DNA of 64,000 nt from Trifolium pratense (Eukaryota; Streptophyta; Magnoliopsida; Fabales; Fabaceae), in assembly GCF_020283565.1 (NCBI RefSeq), contig NC_060060.1, forward strand, positions 65,457,257 through 65,521,256, in the 5' to 3' direction. Positions 1 to 9,812 of this stretch are shown one piece after another. How positions within the stretch are numbered: the first letter of the stretch is position 1; every line of letters begins with the position of its first letter. The position numbers and the translations under genes were made by a program. Below the pieces are notes generated by a model. It did no database searches. It was not told the origin of the DNA and saw nothing but the letters and a program-made list of their open reading frames with translations.

Positions 1-305
1 ATATGACGCACGAAAACTCGTAAGTAGCGGATGCGTAAAAATAGGACGCGAGAAACTCGTAGGTAGTGGATGAGTAAAAATAGGGTGCGCGAGAAACTCG
101 TACGTAGTTGATGAATAAAAATAGGGCGCGTGGGAAACTCGTACGTAGCGGATGAGTAAAAATAGGGCGCGCGAGAAAGTCGTAGGTAGCAGATGAGTAA
201 AAATATGACACGCGAGAAACTCGTAGGTAGTGGAGGAGTAAAAATACGGCGCGCGAGAATTATTATATAGCGGATGAGTAAAAAATAGGACGCGCGAGAA
301 TTATT
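1..305. repeat. 41-bp tandem minisatellite, about 8 copies
   Basis: A unit containing GAGAAACTCGTAGGTAG followed by GGATGAGTAAAAATAGG recurs with anchor positions 16, 55, 96, 137, 178, 219, 259 and about 300. The spacing is 39 bp once and then about 41 bp. Copies differ by a few substitutions and the last two have TTATTA in place of CTCGTA. The array starts before the window, so its full length is unknown. It has no coding sense. An A-run follows at 345-369. Confidence 0.9.
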
Positions 306-369
306 AATGCTATTTATATGGTTGAGTTTTTTAGCACTAGAAGTAAAAAAAAAAAAAAAAAAAAAAAAA

Positions 370-530
370 CCGGGCCCGCCCAAAAGCCCGACTACCCTTA
401 CCGGGTCGGGCTCGGACACTAATTTTGGTAGCCCTTTTTTATCCGGGCTTTTTAGCCTGGCCCGACGAAACCCGAAGCCCGACTGGCCCGAAGCCCGAAA
501 TTGGCCGGACTACCCGTTTTGACAGCTCTA
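370..530. repeat. GC-rich 'CCCGA' repeat stretch of unknown type
   Basis: Just after an A-run, the sequence becomes GC-rich and is built from repeated CCCGA/GCCCG words, ending near TTTTGACAGCTCTA. It stands out from its AT-rich surroundings. Similar word-repeat ends occur in plant non-autonomous DNA transposons, but I cannot place two termini or a target-site duplication. The open frame across it has low complexity and is not a gene. Unassigned repeat. Confidence 0.4.
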
Positions 531-1184
531 TTGTGAACAATAGAATTTGTTACCTATGAGAATGATCAATAGTGCTATGACAATCTCACAGTGAATTTGT
601 TACCTATATAAGATTGTCTTTTTTTTTTTAGCTATTGGGATGAATCAATAGTTGTTCACGAGTTTGAACTGAGCCCAGTTCAAGCTAAAAATTAAAAAAA
701 TTCGTCGAATTCAAGTTACATTTTTGAGTCAATTTAATTTTTATCAAATCGAGTCAAGTTAGATCCAATTTGACTCGAGTCATTTCCAATTTATCCGTAT
801 ACTATACTTCTACGTGATGTCTTTATCATAGTGTAAATACTAAATAGTTTTAATGTACTATGCACATGCTTGCTTGTGTTGTGCTCATATTGTGTGTGTT
901 TTTTTTTATGTGTGTTATTAATAACCAATAATGAATTGGTTCAAGTGGTAAGCGTTTTTGTTCTTTTAAGAATGTAGTTAAGGGTTTAATTTCTAACTCA
1001 TGAGTATGAATTCAGTTGAGATGACAAAAGCTACCTTGTGTGTCTATGGATATGTGAATCCAACTAATTCTTTCAATCACGGATACCAATCACCTTTTTC
1101 ATCTATTTAAAGATTCATCAACAAAAGTGATATTGATATCATCTAGAACTTAGTGAAGTTGTATTCATTCATTGGAAATGTCGC

Positions 1185-1530
1185 AATGAAGGGTGGATCA
1201 AGTTTATTTGTGACGGAGCTCTTAAGAAATATGTGGATCTTGTTGGATGTGTGGTAGTTTACTGTGGGATTCAGATGGTCAATGGATACAAGGATATGAC
1301 TCTTCAAATGCCGAAATGTGAGGCATGTATGCTGGAATGGAGTTGGATAGAAGAAAAGGTGTTACACACCTTATTGTGGAAAGTGACTTCAAACTACTAA
1401 TTGACATGGTTACAAGGAGATGCAATCTTAATGGAGTCACCCCATTCTGATTAGACGAATTCAGGAGCTTATCAACATGGATTGGCTGGCAAACTCACTT
1501 TCAAGAAATTGATTCAAATCGCGTCTCATT
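1185..1530 (+). pseudogene. RNase H-like domain remnant of a LINE-type retroelement
   Basis: Translating in shifting frames gives the order of a plant non-LTR retroelement RNase H domain (RVT_3 type). It runs from a W-K-F-DGA start, through LLWDSDGQWIQGY, to RRKGVTHLIVESDFKLLIDM and then IRRIQEL. The aspartate and ESD signatures are recognisable. The frame breaks near 1250 and 1325 and again after the ESD block, so no intact protein is encoded. No upstream reverse transcriptase is visible, which makes this a 3' fragment or an old domesticated copy that has decayed. Known of the family: this domain degrades the RNA strand of RNA-DNA hybrids. Confidence 0.7.
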
Positions 1531-2336
1531 GGAGCTTAAAAACGCTTAACCAAACATATACAAAATGCCACCACAATTCCAAGCATTTCTGACCTAATAT
1601 GAGATGATGAGACAGAGTGGGGTTATATGTTTATTGTTTACATTGATATAACTGAATCATTAAAACATTTAACTAATCATACAAAACTTCCATTTATTGT
1701 GCATGGAAAAGAGACATTAACATAAGTTAAAAAAAAATCAATTTATGATAAGCATGCAAATAAGCAAATGCAAGACATCCATTAGCTGTTATCAAACAAA
1801 GAGACAGCTCATGCACAAACATGTCAGATCACAACACTCAAAAGAATCCATATTTTACAACAATTCTTATAATGTTCGATACTTTTTCCCTTCTTTCTCA
1901 TAACATCCAAACAAGAACAAAAGGAATATCAGATTCCTTTTAGCCCTTTAGAGCTCCTGAAGTTAATACTCTCAGAACATCTCTGTTTTCTATGGTCCCC
2001 ACATGTTGTTGCTTGTCTATGTGTCTGCGAAGCACATACACTGATACGTCAACAACACCGACAATAATTTTGAAAAATAACATAATTCAACGAAATCACA
2101 CATGTGTCGGTGTCATGTTGATCACCGAGACATGTCTGCTCCAGAATACGTCTAATCTGAAGAATGTCCGTACTTCATAGCTCTCTGTGCATGTTTGTAT
2201 TGAAGGTGAAATTGCTAGATTCAACATGAGCCACAGCAATGACAAAAGTTATACTTTAGAATTAGAGCTTCGATAAAACCACGGTGACATTGTGATTTGC
2301 TTACCCCCACCGTCAATTCAAACATACACCTTGTCT
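1531..2336. other. Intergenic, nothing identified
   Basis: AT-rich sequence between the RNase H remnant and the stop codon of the CLE gene. It probably includes the 3' untranslated region of that minus-strand gene. The only open frames are short and have no recognisable content. Confidence 0.6.
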
Positions 2337-2525
2337 CTACCGATTATGCAGTGGATTAGCTCCTGATGGCACACCTCTCTTGTCTTCCAACTCTGTATTG
2401 CTACTTCTTGATAAATTTTTACGAGACGAAGCAGAACTTGTGAAATTCAATAAACCACCCGCAATACAAAGAAATCCAGAATTGCAGAAGATTAGTAGAA
2501 TCAGTAGCACAGAAAAAGCACTCAT
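2337..2525 (-). CDS. CLE-family signalling peptide precursor (CLAVATA3/ESR-related)
   Basis: Single-exon frame of 62 aa that ends, just before the stop, in KRGVPSGANPLHNR. This matches the 12-residue CLE box (R-x-V-P-x-G-P-N-P-L-H-N) preceded by the usual basic residue. The N-terminus, MSAFSVLLILLIFCNSGFLC, is a hydrophobic signal peptide, followed by a Ser-rich variable region. Start choice: the Met at 2525 places the hydrophobic core at the N-terminus. The Met at 2540 (67 aa) is equally possible, while the longer frame back to 2630 would bury the signal sequence. Family knowledge: the precursor is secreted, cut to a 12-13 residue peptide and perceived by LRR receptor kinases controlling meristem or vascular development. 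Odd: box position 7 is Ala instead of the usual, often arabinosylated, hydroxyproline. A TATA-like CAATATAAAG lies on the minus strand near 2669-2678. Confidence 0.85.
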   Translation of the reverse strand: MSAFSVLLILLIFCNSGFLCIAGGLLNFTSSASSRKNLSRSSNTELEDKRGVPSGANPLHNR

Positions 2526-2663
2526 TTCACTTGTTAGCATCACAGAATTTGAATCAATTATACTAAAAAAAACTATACAGCTACTATTGTCCCTTAACAG
2601 TGACAAGCAAGAAACAAAAACTTCCAACAATGGATAATATAAAGCGGTTCTGGTTATGCTGTA

Positions 2664-2679
2664 AACCTTTATATTGGGG
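2664..2679 (-). promoter_or_regulatory. Possible TATA box of the CLE gene
   Basis: Read on the minus strand the sequence is CCAATATAAAGG, about 130-150 bp upstream of the chosen CLE start codon. The distance suits a short 5' leader. Related TTTATATTG and CTTATATTG words recur further upstream (about 2740-2860) in an imperfect local repeat, so the assignment is tentative. Confidence 0.35.
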
Positions 2680-2719
2680 CAAAATGCGGAAATATGTCAA
2701 TTGCCTTTGTGATACTGTT

Positions 2720-2880
2720 GCAGAGACTACAAAATCTCTTATAAATTGCAGTTGCAATTGCGGTTACAATACTGATGTGAAGACTTCAAAATCTCTTATA
2801 TTGCGCTCGAAATAGCAGATATGATACTTTTGCAGGTAGACTTCAAATTCCTTTATATTGTGGTCGCAATTGTGGTTGCA
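2720..2880. repeat. Imperfect local repeats upstream of the CLE gene
   Basis: The phrase GACTTCAAAATCTCTTATA or a close variant occurs near 2726, 2781 and 2842, each followed by TTGCRRTTGC-like sequence. This is a degenerate repeat of about 55-60 bp in the upstream region of the minus-strand CLE gene. No function is evident. Confidence 0.5.
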
Positions 2881-3809
2881 GACAACAATTTAAGACCTTG
2901 TCTAGCAGAAATGAAAGAAAAGAAACTGCAAAGACTTGGAAGATCCAGCACAAAATTTCAACAGTTTAGAAAGAAGAATATGCAAATTGGAATGAAATAA
3001 GGAGAGAAAGTAACAGGACAGGATATTATTTTTGTCTCTTAAAAAGAACTAATTTTGCTTAAGAGTGATGATGATAACTTTATGAAAAAGAATGCCAAAA
3101 ACAAACAATAGAAGGATTTTATAACTCTCTACCTATGTAGTCACTACAGTAAATTGGTACTTGAGTGAGGGAGGGCAGGTTCAAAGGACAATTATCAATA
3201 TCTTATACTCGCTCCCTTTCCATCGGACCAGGATTGCCTACGGTCCAATATTCACGTTGTTTCACATAATAATAAATTTGGACTGTTTATTTGAGATCAG
3301 ACGATTCAGAACACTGACATAGTAAAACAACCTCAATTGTCGTCTATTTAGATTGGACGGTTTAGAGCTATAACTGCGTCACACAGTTAGAAATTAGTAT
3401 AGTATGTGATATTTTAAGAAGTGTGCATGATCTTGAAAAAACAGTATTAAAATATTTAATTGGGCGAGTGATGGGCATCTTGGAAGTTGGTGGCAGCTAG
3501 TTATTTTGGAGAAAGCATATGAATCACACGCCGGTGAGAGTTTGTCCAGCATGACAATATAGGATTGAAACTTTCTATTTGTTTTCTTCATGTTAAGACA
3601 GTATGATGTCTTATAATATGATCACATGCACCTGCTTTTTGTAACCACTTGATTTTAATATTTTATTTAACAGTAAACTACAAACAATAGCTCCCATTAG
3701 AAAGTAACGTACTAACTACATTTGTTGAATAGCTGCCGGGTACACTATGCATTTGTGTCACCAATGGAACTTATAGATAATTAAACTATACTCATTAATT
3801 ATTGAGTGC
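2881..3809. other. Intergenic, nothing identified
   Basis: AT-rich DNA between the CLE upstream region and the first MULE-type foldback element. A 65-codon minus-strand frame at 3394-3591 has no recognisable domain, signal or codon bias and is not called. Confidence 0.5.
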
Positions 3810-3818
3810 ATAAATTTA

Positions 3819-4154
3819 GGCAAAATTACACTACAAGTCCTTTATCTTATTTTTTTGTAACAGTTTGGTTCTTTATCTTTTTTTTGTAACAATTTGGTCC
3901 TTTATCTTTTTTTTTGTAACATTTTGGTCCTTATCTTATTTATTTATAAAATATAAAGGACCAACGTGTTACAAATAACAAAAGATAAAGGACCAAACTG
4001 TTACAAAAAAGGGGACTAAAGTGTTACAAATAAAAAACATAAAGGACTAAAGTGTTACAAATAAAAGATAAAGGACCAAAGTGTTACAAAAAAAAGATAA
4101 AGGACCAAAATGTTACAAAAAAATAAGATAAAGGACCTGTAGTGTAATTTTGCC
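3819..4154. mobile_element. MULE-type foldback MITE with 9-bp target duplication
   Basis: The element begins GGCAAAATTACACTAC and ends with its inverse complement GTAGTGTAATTTTGCC. Both arms are long and made of repeated 'rate of GTCCTTTATCTT...GTAAC' words, so nearly the whole 336 bp can fold on itself. It is flanked by perfect 9-bp direct repeats ATAAATTTA at 3810-3818 and 4155-4163. Nine-bp duplications and long inverted repeats are the hallmark of Mutator-like elements. There is no coding capacity, so it must have been mobilised in trans. Confidence 0.88.
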
Positions 4155-4163
4155 ATAAATTTA

Positions 4164-4482
4164 TTATTATTGTATTTAGTGTTTTTTGTCTTACACAAAG
4201 CAATAAGCTCGTGCTTAGATGATATGACGCATATCTTTTCTAACTCAAGTAAGATTTTGGGTTTGACTCATAACTTGAGCATGCAGACTTTGCAGTTGCA
4301 TGCAGAAAATATCTGGTTTACGCCCAAAAAAAATAGTAAGCATTCATTGAAAACTCACACATAACAGTGAAAGGTTTCGATTTTGAATTCGGCATTTGCT
4401 CTTGTTTAATGTAAATTAGTGACAAAAAAAAGTAATGTTTCGTACCGGATTTCCTTGTTCACTATGAAATGTGAATTCGATA
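4164..4482. other. Intergenic, nothing identified
   Basis: AT-rich spacer between the foldback element and the solo LTR. A 64-codon frame covers part of it without recognisable content. Confidence 0.5.
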
Positions 4483-4487
4483 GAGTC

Positions 4488-5654
4488 TGTTGCGTTAAAA
4501 ACACACTTAGAGCAAGTGTACTCTAGCGCAGAAGTAGTATAAAAGATTATCGTATCCACAGGGATTAATTAACAAACACCAAACTAGTTAAGATTATTTA
4601 TTATTTAAACTAACGAGTAGTTGAATTGTCATGATAAGTAAAGAGAAAATAATGACGTGTAAGAGTAAGAACAAGAATAAAAACGTGAAGTTTGTAAACC
4701 AGTAGAGAGAGGTCTAGGGTCATGGTTTCACTTGCAATATTCGGTTCCCTATGTCTAGTTCCATTTGAATTCCTTTATTTTAATTCAATTACCAATCCCT
4801 TTACTAAAACTATTAATCCGTTTGGTCATTCGTGATTAATATTCTTTTTCCTAAATTAACCTTTGTTTGGTCATGCAAAGAGTTGAAATTTAAGAAAAGC
4901 ATAAAGTGCAAAAAGGTTGAATGATTGGAAGACTAAAATCAAAGTTTGGTCATGCAATAATTATAGTCTCATTTATCGTATAGGTCCATCAATTAACTGC
5001 AACGGTCGCTGATCAATCAATTGATTATAAACATTCATAGGTTGATCATTCCTACTTATGTGATCAAATCAATAGGATAAAATTAATTGAACAAAATACT
5101 GAAATTCAAATTAGAAACTAGAACATATAGCTAAGACATAGCAAAAGGAATTTTAATTGCAAGATTCACCATAAACCCTAGAATAGTATTTAGCTATCCA
5201 TAATAAAAAAGAACACTAACATAGAAATTGAATTCATGAAATTAAGAGTAAGAAATAACCCTAGAATAAAGAAAATATGTTGCTCCAAAGTTCCAATCTT
5301 CAATCCAAAGCTTCTCCAATTTTCCCCTCTCAGCCGTGTATAGAAGAAAGCATGATTTTCAATTGAAACCAAGAAGCAGTATTTATAGCTTCCAATTGCC
5401 GCCTCTGTTCCAATTTTTCCTTCTACAGTAAGTCTCCTTTTTCACTTTAATTCCCTCATGGCCAATTCAACTTGTGCTGCCTGTGTTGTTGTTGCCAGTG
5501 ACAAAATTTCCTTCTGCATTAAGTCTTTTCCCCTTTGATCTTCACCGCCTCGGTAACTTGTGTTAGCCACTTGACGAAAAAGACAAGATCCTAGCATTGG
5601 GCCATCGTGTGCTTCATCTTTTGGGCCTGAAACATTGTTTTGTTTTTATTTAGT

Positions 5655-5705
<51 letters not shown>

Positions 5706-5881
5706 TAATGTATATCATATTATTTTAAGTGATTCAAAAATTAGATTTGCATCTTTTTATCTTTTCTTCTCTTTTGTATAATATAGAGCAAATCAAGTGA
5801 GTTACTTATATAATAATAAATAATTACTTTAAATTAACACAAAAAATATCTACATATAATTCACTAAATCAGAGTTTATCA
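4488..5881 (-). mobile_element. Solo LTR of an LTR retrotransposon, TSD GAGTC
   Basis: A 1394-bp block starts TGTTGCG and ends TTTATCA. It is bracketed by the 5-bp direct repeat GAGTC at 4483-4487 and 5882-5886, with no internal retroelement genes. Near its left end it shares the layout of the gypsy LTR at 61103-62265 (GCAAGTGTAC..., then TATCG...CCACAGGGATT versus TATCGATCCTCAGGGATTG). That match is why I place it in a related family and on the minus strand. A solo LTR forms by recombination between the two LTRs of a full element. A TAA microsatellite lies inside it. Confidence 0.82.
5657..5705. repeat. (TAA)n microsatellite
   Basis: About 16 uninterrupted TAA units inside the solo LTR. Likely length-polymorphic. 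Confidence 0.9.
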
Positions 5882-5886
5882 GAGTC

Positions 5887-8800
5887 CAATCAATAATATG
5901 ATGCATGGAAAAATTGTCATGGCAACCAATAACCAAAGGAACACACTAATAATCGCGAACAAGATAAACAAAGTGAAGCAGGAAGAACAAGAAGAGAAAA
6001 TACACGCAATATTGTTTACCGAGTTTGGTTCAACAATAACCTACGTCTAGGGAAAATAGCAGCTATCCGTTCCAATAATTCAAAAGAGTAACGTTACACA
6101 AAAGATTCCAAAGTAATTACAAGATTCAGTCTTAAAACTTAATTCTACCATTTCCCTGAATTTCTTCTCATGATCAAGAGACTCAATTTAATATAGAGTT
6201 CTTCAAGGTGAATCGAATGATGATTCAATTAACCCTAGTATTTTTGTCAAGAGAAGTTTCTATAAACAGTTTGAGTGCTCTCAATATAATAGAAAAATAA
6301 AAGTCTTAAAATATATAAGACTACTCCCTAATTTTCATGGAACTAATTATATATTCCATCATGCATTTATGACAGTTTGTTAATAGTCAATCGGGTTTTT
6401 TTTCATTAATATCTAATTCTTGATTAGAAAGAATGGGAGGATCTTGTTTCTTGGTGGTTAATCCCACAACAAATAACAGTTTCAATGTCTTTGATTGGAG
6501 ATTGGCCATTATGCTAAAGAGTGTTTCAAAACAGCCACTCAAAAAAAGAGAGGGAGTTGCAACAGGGACGGATGCATTAAGGGGCATCGTGTGGCTAAAG
6601 CCACACCAAATTTTTTGATATTTTTTTTATAAACATATATATAGATATATATTGTATTAAATATTGTCTTCGGATACTAATTAAATATATTAATAAGGAA
6701 ATTTTATCTTGTATTTTGTGTATTTAATACTTTAAAAATAAACTACTACAAAGTTATCTTATCAATATTAATTTTATCTTTGATTTCATCTTTTAATATG
6801 TTTAACAAGTGCCCCCAAGTACTGTTTAGCATGACTCATAAAAAAAAGGTTAAATTGGACAATTGGTCCCTTAACTATTTATGGGTTTTATATTGGGGCA
6901 TTAACTAATTAACGTTACAAATCGTCCCTTAACACGCCTACCAATATTACTCATAAATAAATCATTGTCATTTGGAGCTTTAGATGTAAAAAATTATCAC
7001 CGTATTTCTTAACATCGCCCACCCTCCCCATAGCCACCACTCACCAAATTTGAGTCCCTTATTATCATTTGAATCTGTAGATGTGAAAAATTATTGAGAA
7101 TAGTTGAGCTTAATTTATCCAAGTGATTTTGTAGATGAGCCAAAAATGATGGTGCGACATCAACTTCAAAATTATATTAGAAATGTTTAATTTCTGGATC
7201 CATCCCTGAGTTGCAACCTAATTAACGGTTACCATCTCAAACTAAAAATGATTTTGGATATGAAAATCATCACACAAGACCTACATATAAGTTGGATGTG
7301 AAATTTTGCGTATGTCTTTTGTAAAAAAATTTAAAACTTGAAAGCCCCAAATATTGCTTAACAGATTATGGGGGGGTTCCATTATTGATATGAAATATTC
7401 TATTGGGCCCAACCGTAAATGTTTGCCAAATATTACTATTGAGATTTACTTTTGTCACCCTATTCATTTTTTCGCACGCTCTACGAAATTATAAAAATAC
7501 TTATATCTATTATTTACGTAGCGGAATACCCTACCAATTTTTTTTTTTTTTTCACGTCCACTACTTAAATAACGAATGACATTTTTAACAAATTTCTATA
7601 ACGTAAGACTCGCGAGAAATCAATAGAGTAACAAAAGTAATTTTCATTGCAATTTCCTCTCGAGAGTTAGTTTACCTGAAGATGGGTAATTTAATTGGAG
7701 ATTATGGAGTGGTCCTATCCGGAGATTATGTAGTGGTCCTATCCGGTCACCTTTAACTAGTAGATTTAAAATATTTTGGCCCAACATCATTTTATCATTT
7801 GGGTTGTCATAACTACAAACCACCTAATATTTTAATTTTGAGTGTTTCATTTTGTGCTCTCTAAAACAACACAATTCGTATTTTAAGAACGAATTTTATA
7901 AAATCTAATATTTGTTTCCACCTCACCATTCCTTCATCCCCTGTGAAAATATTTATAAAATTTACTAGTTAAAGTGTGAATTTAGTTCGCTACTTAAATA
8001 TCGAATTGTGTTTTTCGAATTTTGCAGCCTTTGATACTTGTAAGTTATGTTGTAAAGGGGGTACTTTTGAAATTTAAGAGGGTGCAAAAAAAAATACACT
8101 CTTTAATTTTATTCTTTCTAAAGTAGCCAACCCTCATATGATGATGGTGATGATGAGAGGCATATTAGCAGTTTCTTGGAAAGTCTCCTCTTTCTCCTGA
8201 AGGTCTCTATCACAAAATAATTTATTGGTCCACAGTATAATGAGTGATTTGTGGAACTAATTCAAATTCAATGCATATAGTATTGTACTAGTATTATCCT
8301 AAATGAAATCCATCGTTTTTTTTTTGTGGTTATTAGTAATGAAATCCATCGTATTGATCAATTGTTTTGAAATTATTTTGGAACACAAAAGCATACACCT
8401 TGTATATATTTGGTACTATTTATTGTATTTATATGGTAAACAATAGAAAAGGATTATCTGCAGTGACATTATGGTCCAGTTAAATCTTAGTCTTCCAACT
8501 TTTTGTTTTTAAGCAGTCAAAGTCAATTATCACAATTTTGAATGGTAAAGATTAAAACTGGATTTTCTCATGTGATATTTTCACCGGAGAGAATCCTGAT
8601 CCGGTAAACAATATCACCGTATTTATATGATGAACAAGTACCATTTTTTTATCAATTTCTTTTATTTTTATTTTATAAGTATAGGGATTTAGTTTTGTAA
8701 CACAAAAATTAAGTTATTTCATTAATCAATTTAATTATTTCATTAACCGTAAAAAAAAAATTGAAGGAAACAAATATATAGCATTTTATTACTTATTAAG

Positions 8801-9575
8801 TGTTCAAAAATGTATGATGAAAAATGTATCTTGTTACCACTTTTTTTAATATACATCTCACTAAACCGTTTCATAACTTCACTAAATTGTTTCATTTTTT
8901 TAACATGGAAGTCGTTGGGGGATATATGCTCCTCTCATATAGTGGTTAAATATATTTTATCCTTTTCTGAAAATTTTACTTCATACTCACGCAAACTTGA
9001 ATGTCGAAGCACTTGCTGATACACAACCCCACTCTCATTCACCAGAATGAAAAATAAGCATCACCGACGAAGTCATCCAGGTAAGTCACTTCTATATACC
9101 GTATATCTGATCCATCCACCTACATGTACGATAAAAACAGTTAGATGTTAGGAACGTCTCTCACAGTTCGTATAATCGTATTGAATGGTCTAGTGTCCAT
9201 TCAAAGTTGGAAATCCAATCATGATAGCGTGGGGAACACGTCTACGGTGTGTGGGTAATTAAGGAGAGTGGGTGGAATAGATCAGCACCGTTGAAATTGG
9301 GTATAAGGGAACCTGAGATGACGTGTGAGGCGGAATTTATGGGTCCAGGTTTATATTTGCTAAAGAGGGTGGGTCACTGAAATCCCATGTTAAGATTTTG
9401 AGAAAGACTCATTCCCATTGGGCCATCACGTGGGGGTGTGGCCCATTAGTTCCCTTAAAGCCAAAGCATCTCATCAGAGGCTACCACATACACATGTTTA
9501 TTCATCTATCTAATTTACCTCAAGTATCAACTAATTTAAAAGATAGTATTCTCTTATCTTATGTGCTTAAATGGT
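5887..9575. other. Intergenic, repeat remnants
   Basis: About 3.7 kb of AT-rich DNA with no supported gene. Around 6015-6060 the phrase GTTTACCGAGTTTGGTTCAA...CCTACGTCTAGGG resembles LTR sequence of plant copia elements, but I cannot place ends. Around 6850-6950 the sequence GGTTAAATTGGACAATTGGTCCC resembles one arm of a MULE foldback whose partner arm I do not see. Two overlapping 60-65 codon frames at 6387-6618 lie on opposite strands and have no recognisable domain. From 7440 to 8100 the sequence is low-complexity, with CTCGCGAGA-type words. Confidence 0.45.
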
Positions 9576-9576
9576 A

Positions 9577-9701
9577 TTCCCTCCGTCTCAAAATATAAGC
9601 AAAAGTTAGTCAACAAAAGTGAATGTATTTGGTCCAAATCTTTAACCAAATACATCAAGTTTCTTTGACTCATTTTTGCTTATATTTTGGGACGGAGGGA
9701 G
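9577..9701. mobile_element. Stowaway-like MITE (Tc1/mariner type)
   Basis: The inverted ends TTCCCTCCGTCTCAAAATATAAGC and GCTTATATTTTGGGACGGAGGGAGTA match the Stowaway consensus CTCCCTCCGT, with flanking TA dinucleotides. It is 125 bp long, has no coding capacity and its arms pair well. Confidence 0.85.
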
Positions 9702-9723
9702 TACTTACTAGAGATATTATTGG

Positions 9724-9812
9724 AGTGTTTGAAGTTCGAACCCCGGATTTTACATTTCTCCACATTTACATGTGTGAGTCTAGCCACTAAGCTATTTGAG
9801 AAAAGAAAAAAA
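9724..9812 (-). repeat. tRNA-related SINE-like fragment
   Basis: Read on the minus strand it has an A-box-like TAGCTTAGTGGCTAGA followed about 45 bp later by a B-box-like GGGGTTCGAAC. This is the layout of a tRNA-derived SINE head. It does not fold as a full tRNA and the sequence between the boxes is too long, so I do not call a tRNA gene. Confidence 0.35.

Noticed and set aside
307..522. 71-codon frame with poly-Lys
   Set aside because: The Lys run is just the A-run, and the rest is the CCCGA word repeat. Not a gene.
2380..2637. 85-codon plus-strand frame
   Set aside because: Exact antisense of the CLE gene; the minus strand has the CLE motif and signal peptide.
3394..3591. 65-codon minus-strand frame
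   Set aside because: No domain, signal peptide or promoter context; typical chance frame length.
6387..6618. Overlapping frames on both strands (66 and 61 codons)
   Set aside because: No recognisable motif; mutual antisense overlap in repeat-rich DNA suggests chance.
9724..9812. tRNA gene
   Set aside because: A- and B-box-like words are present, but spacing is too long and the cloverleaf arms do not pair; kept only as a SINE-like fragment.
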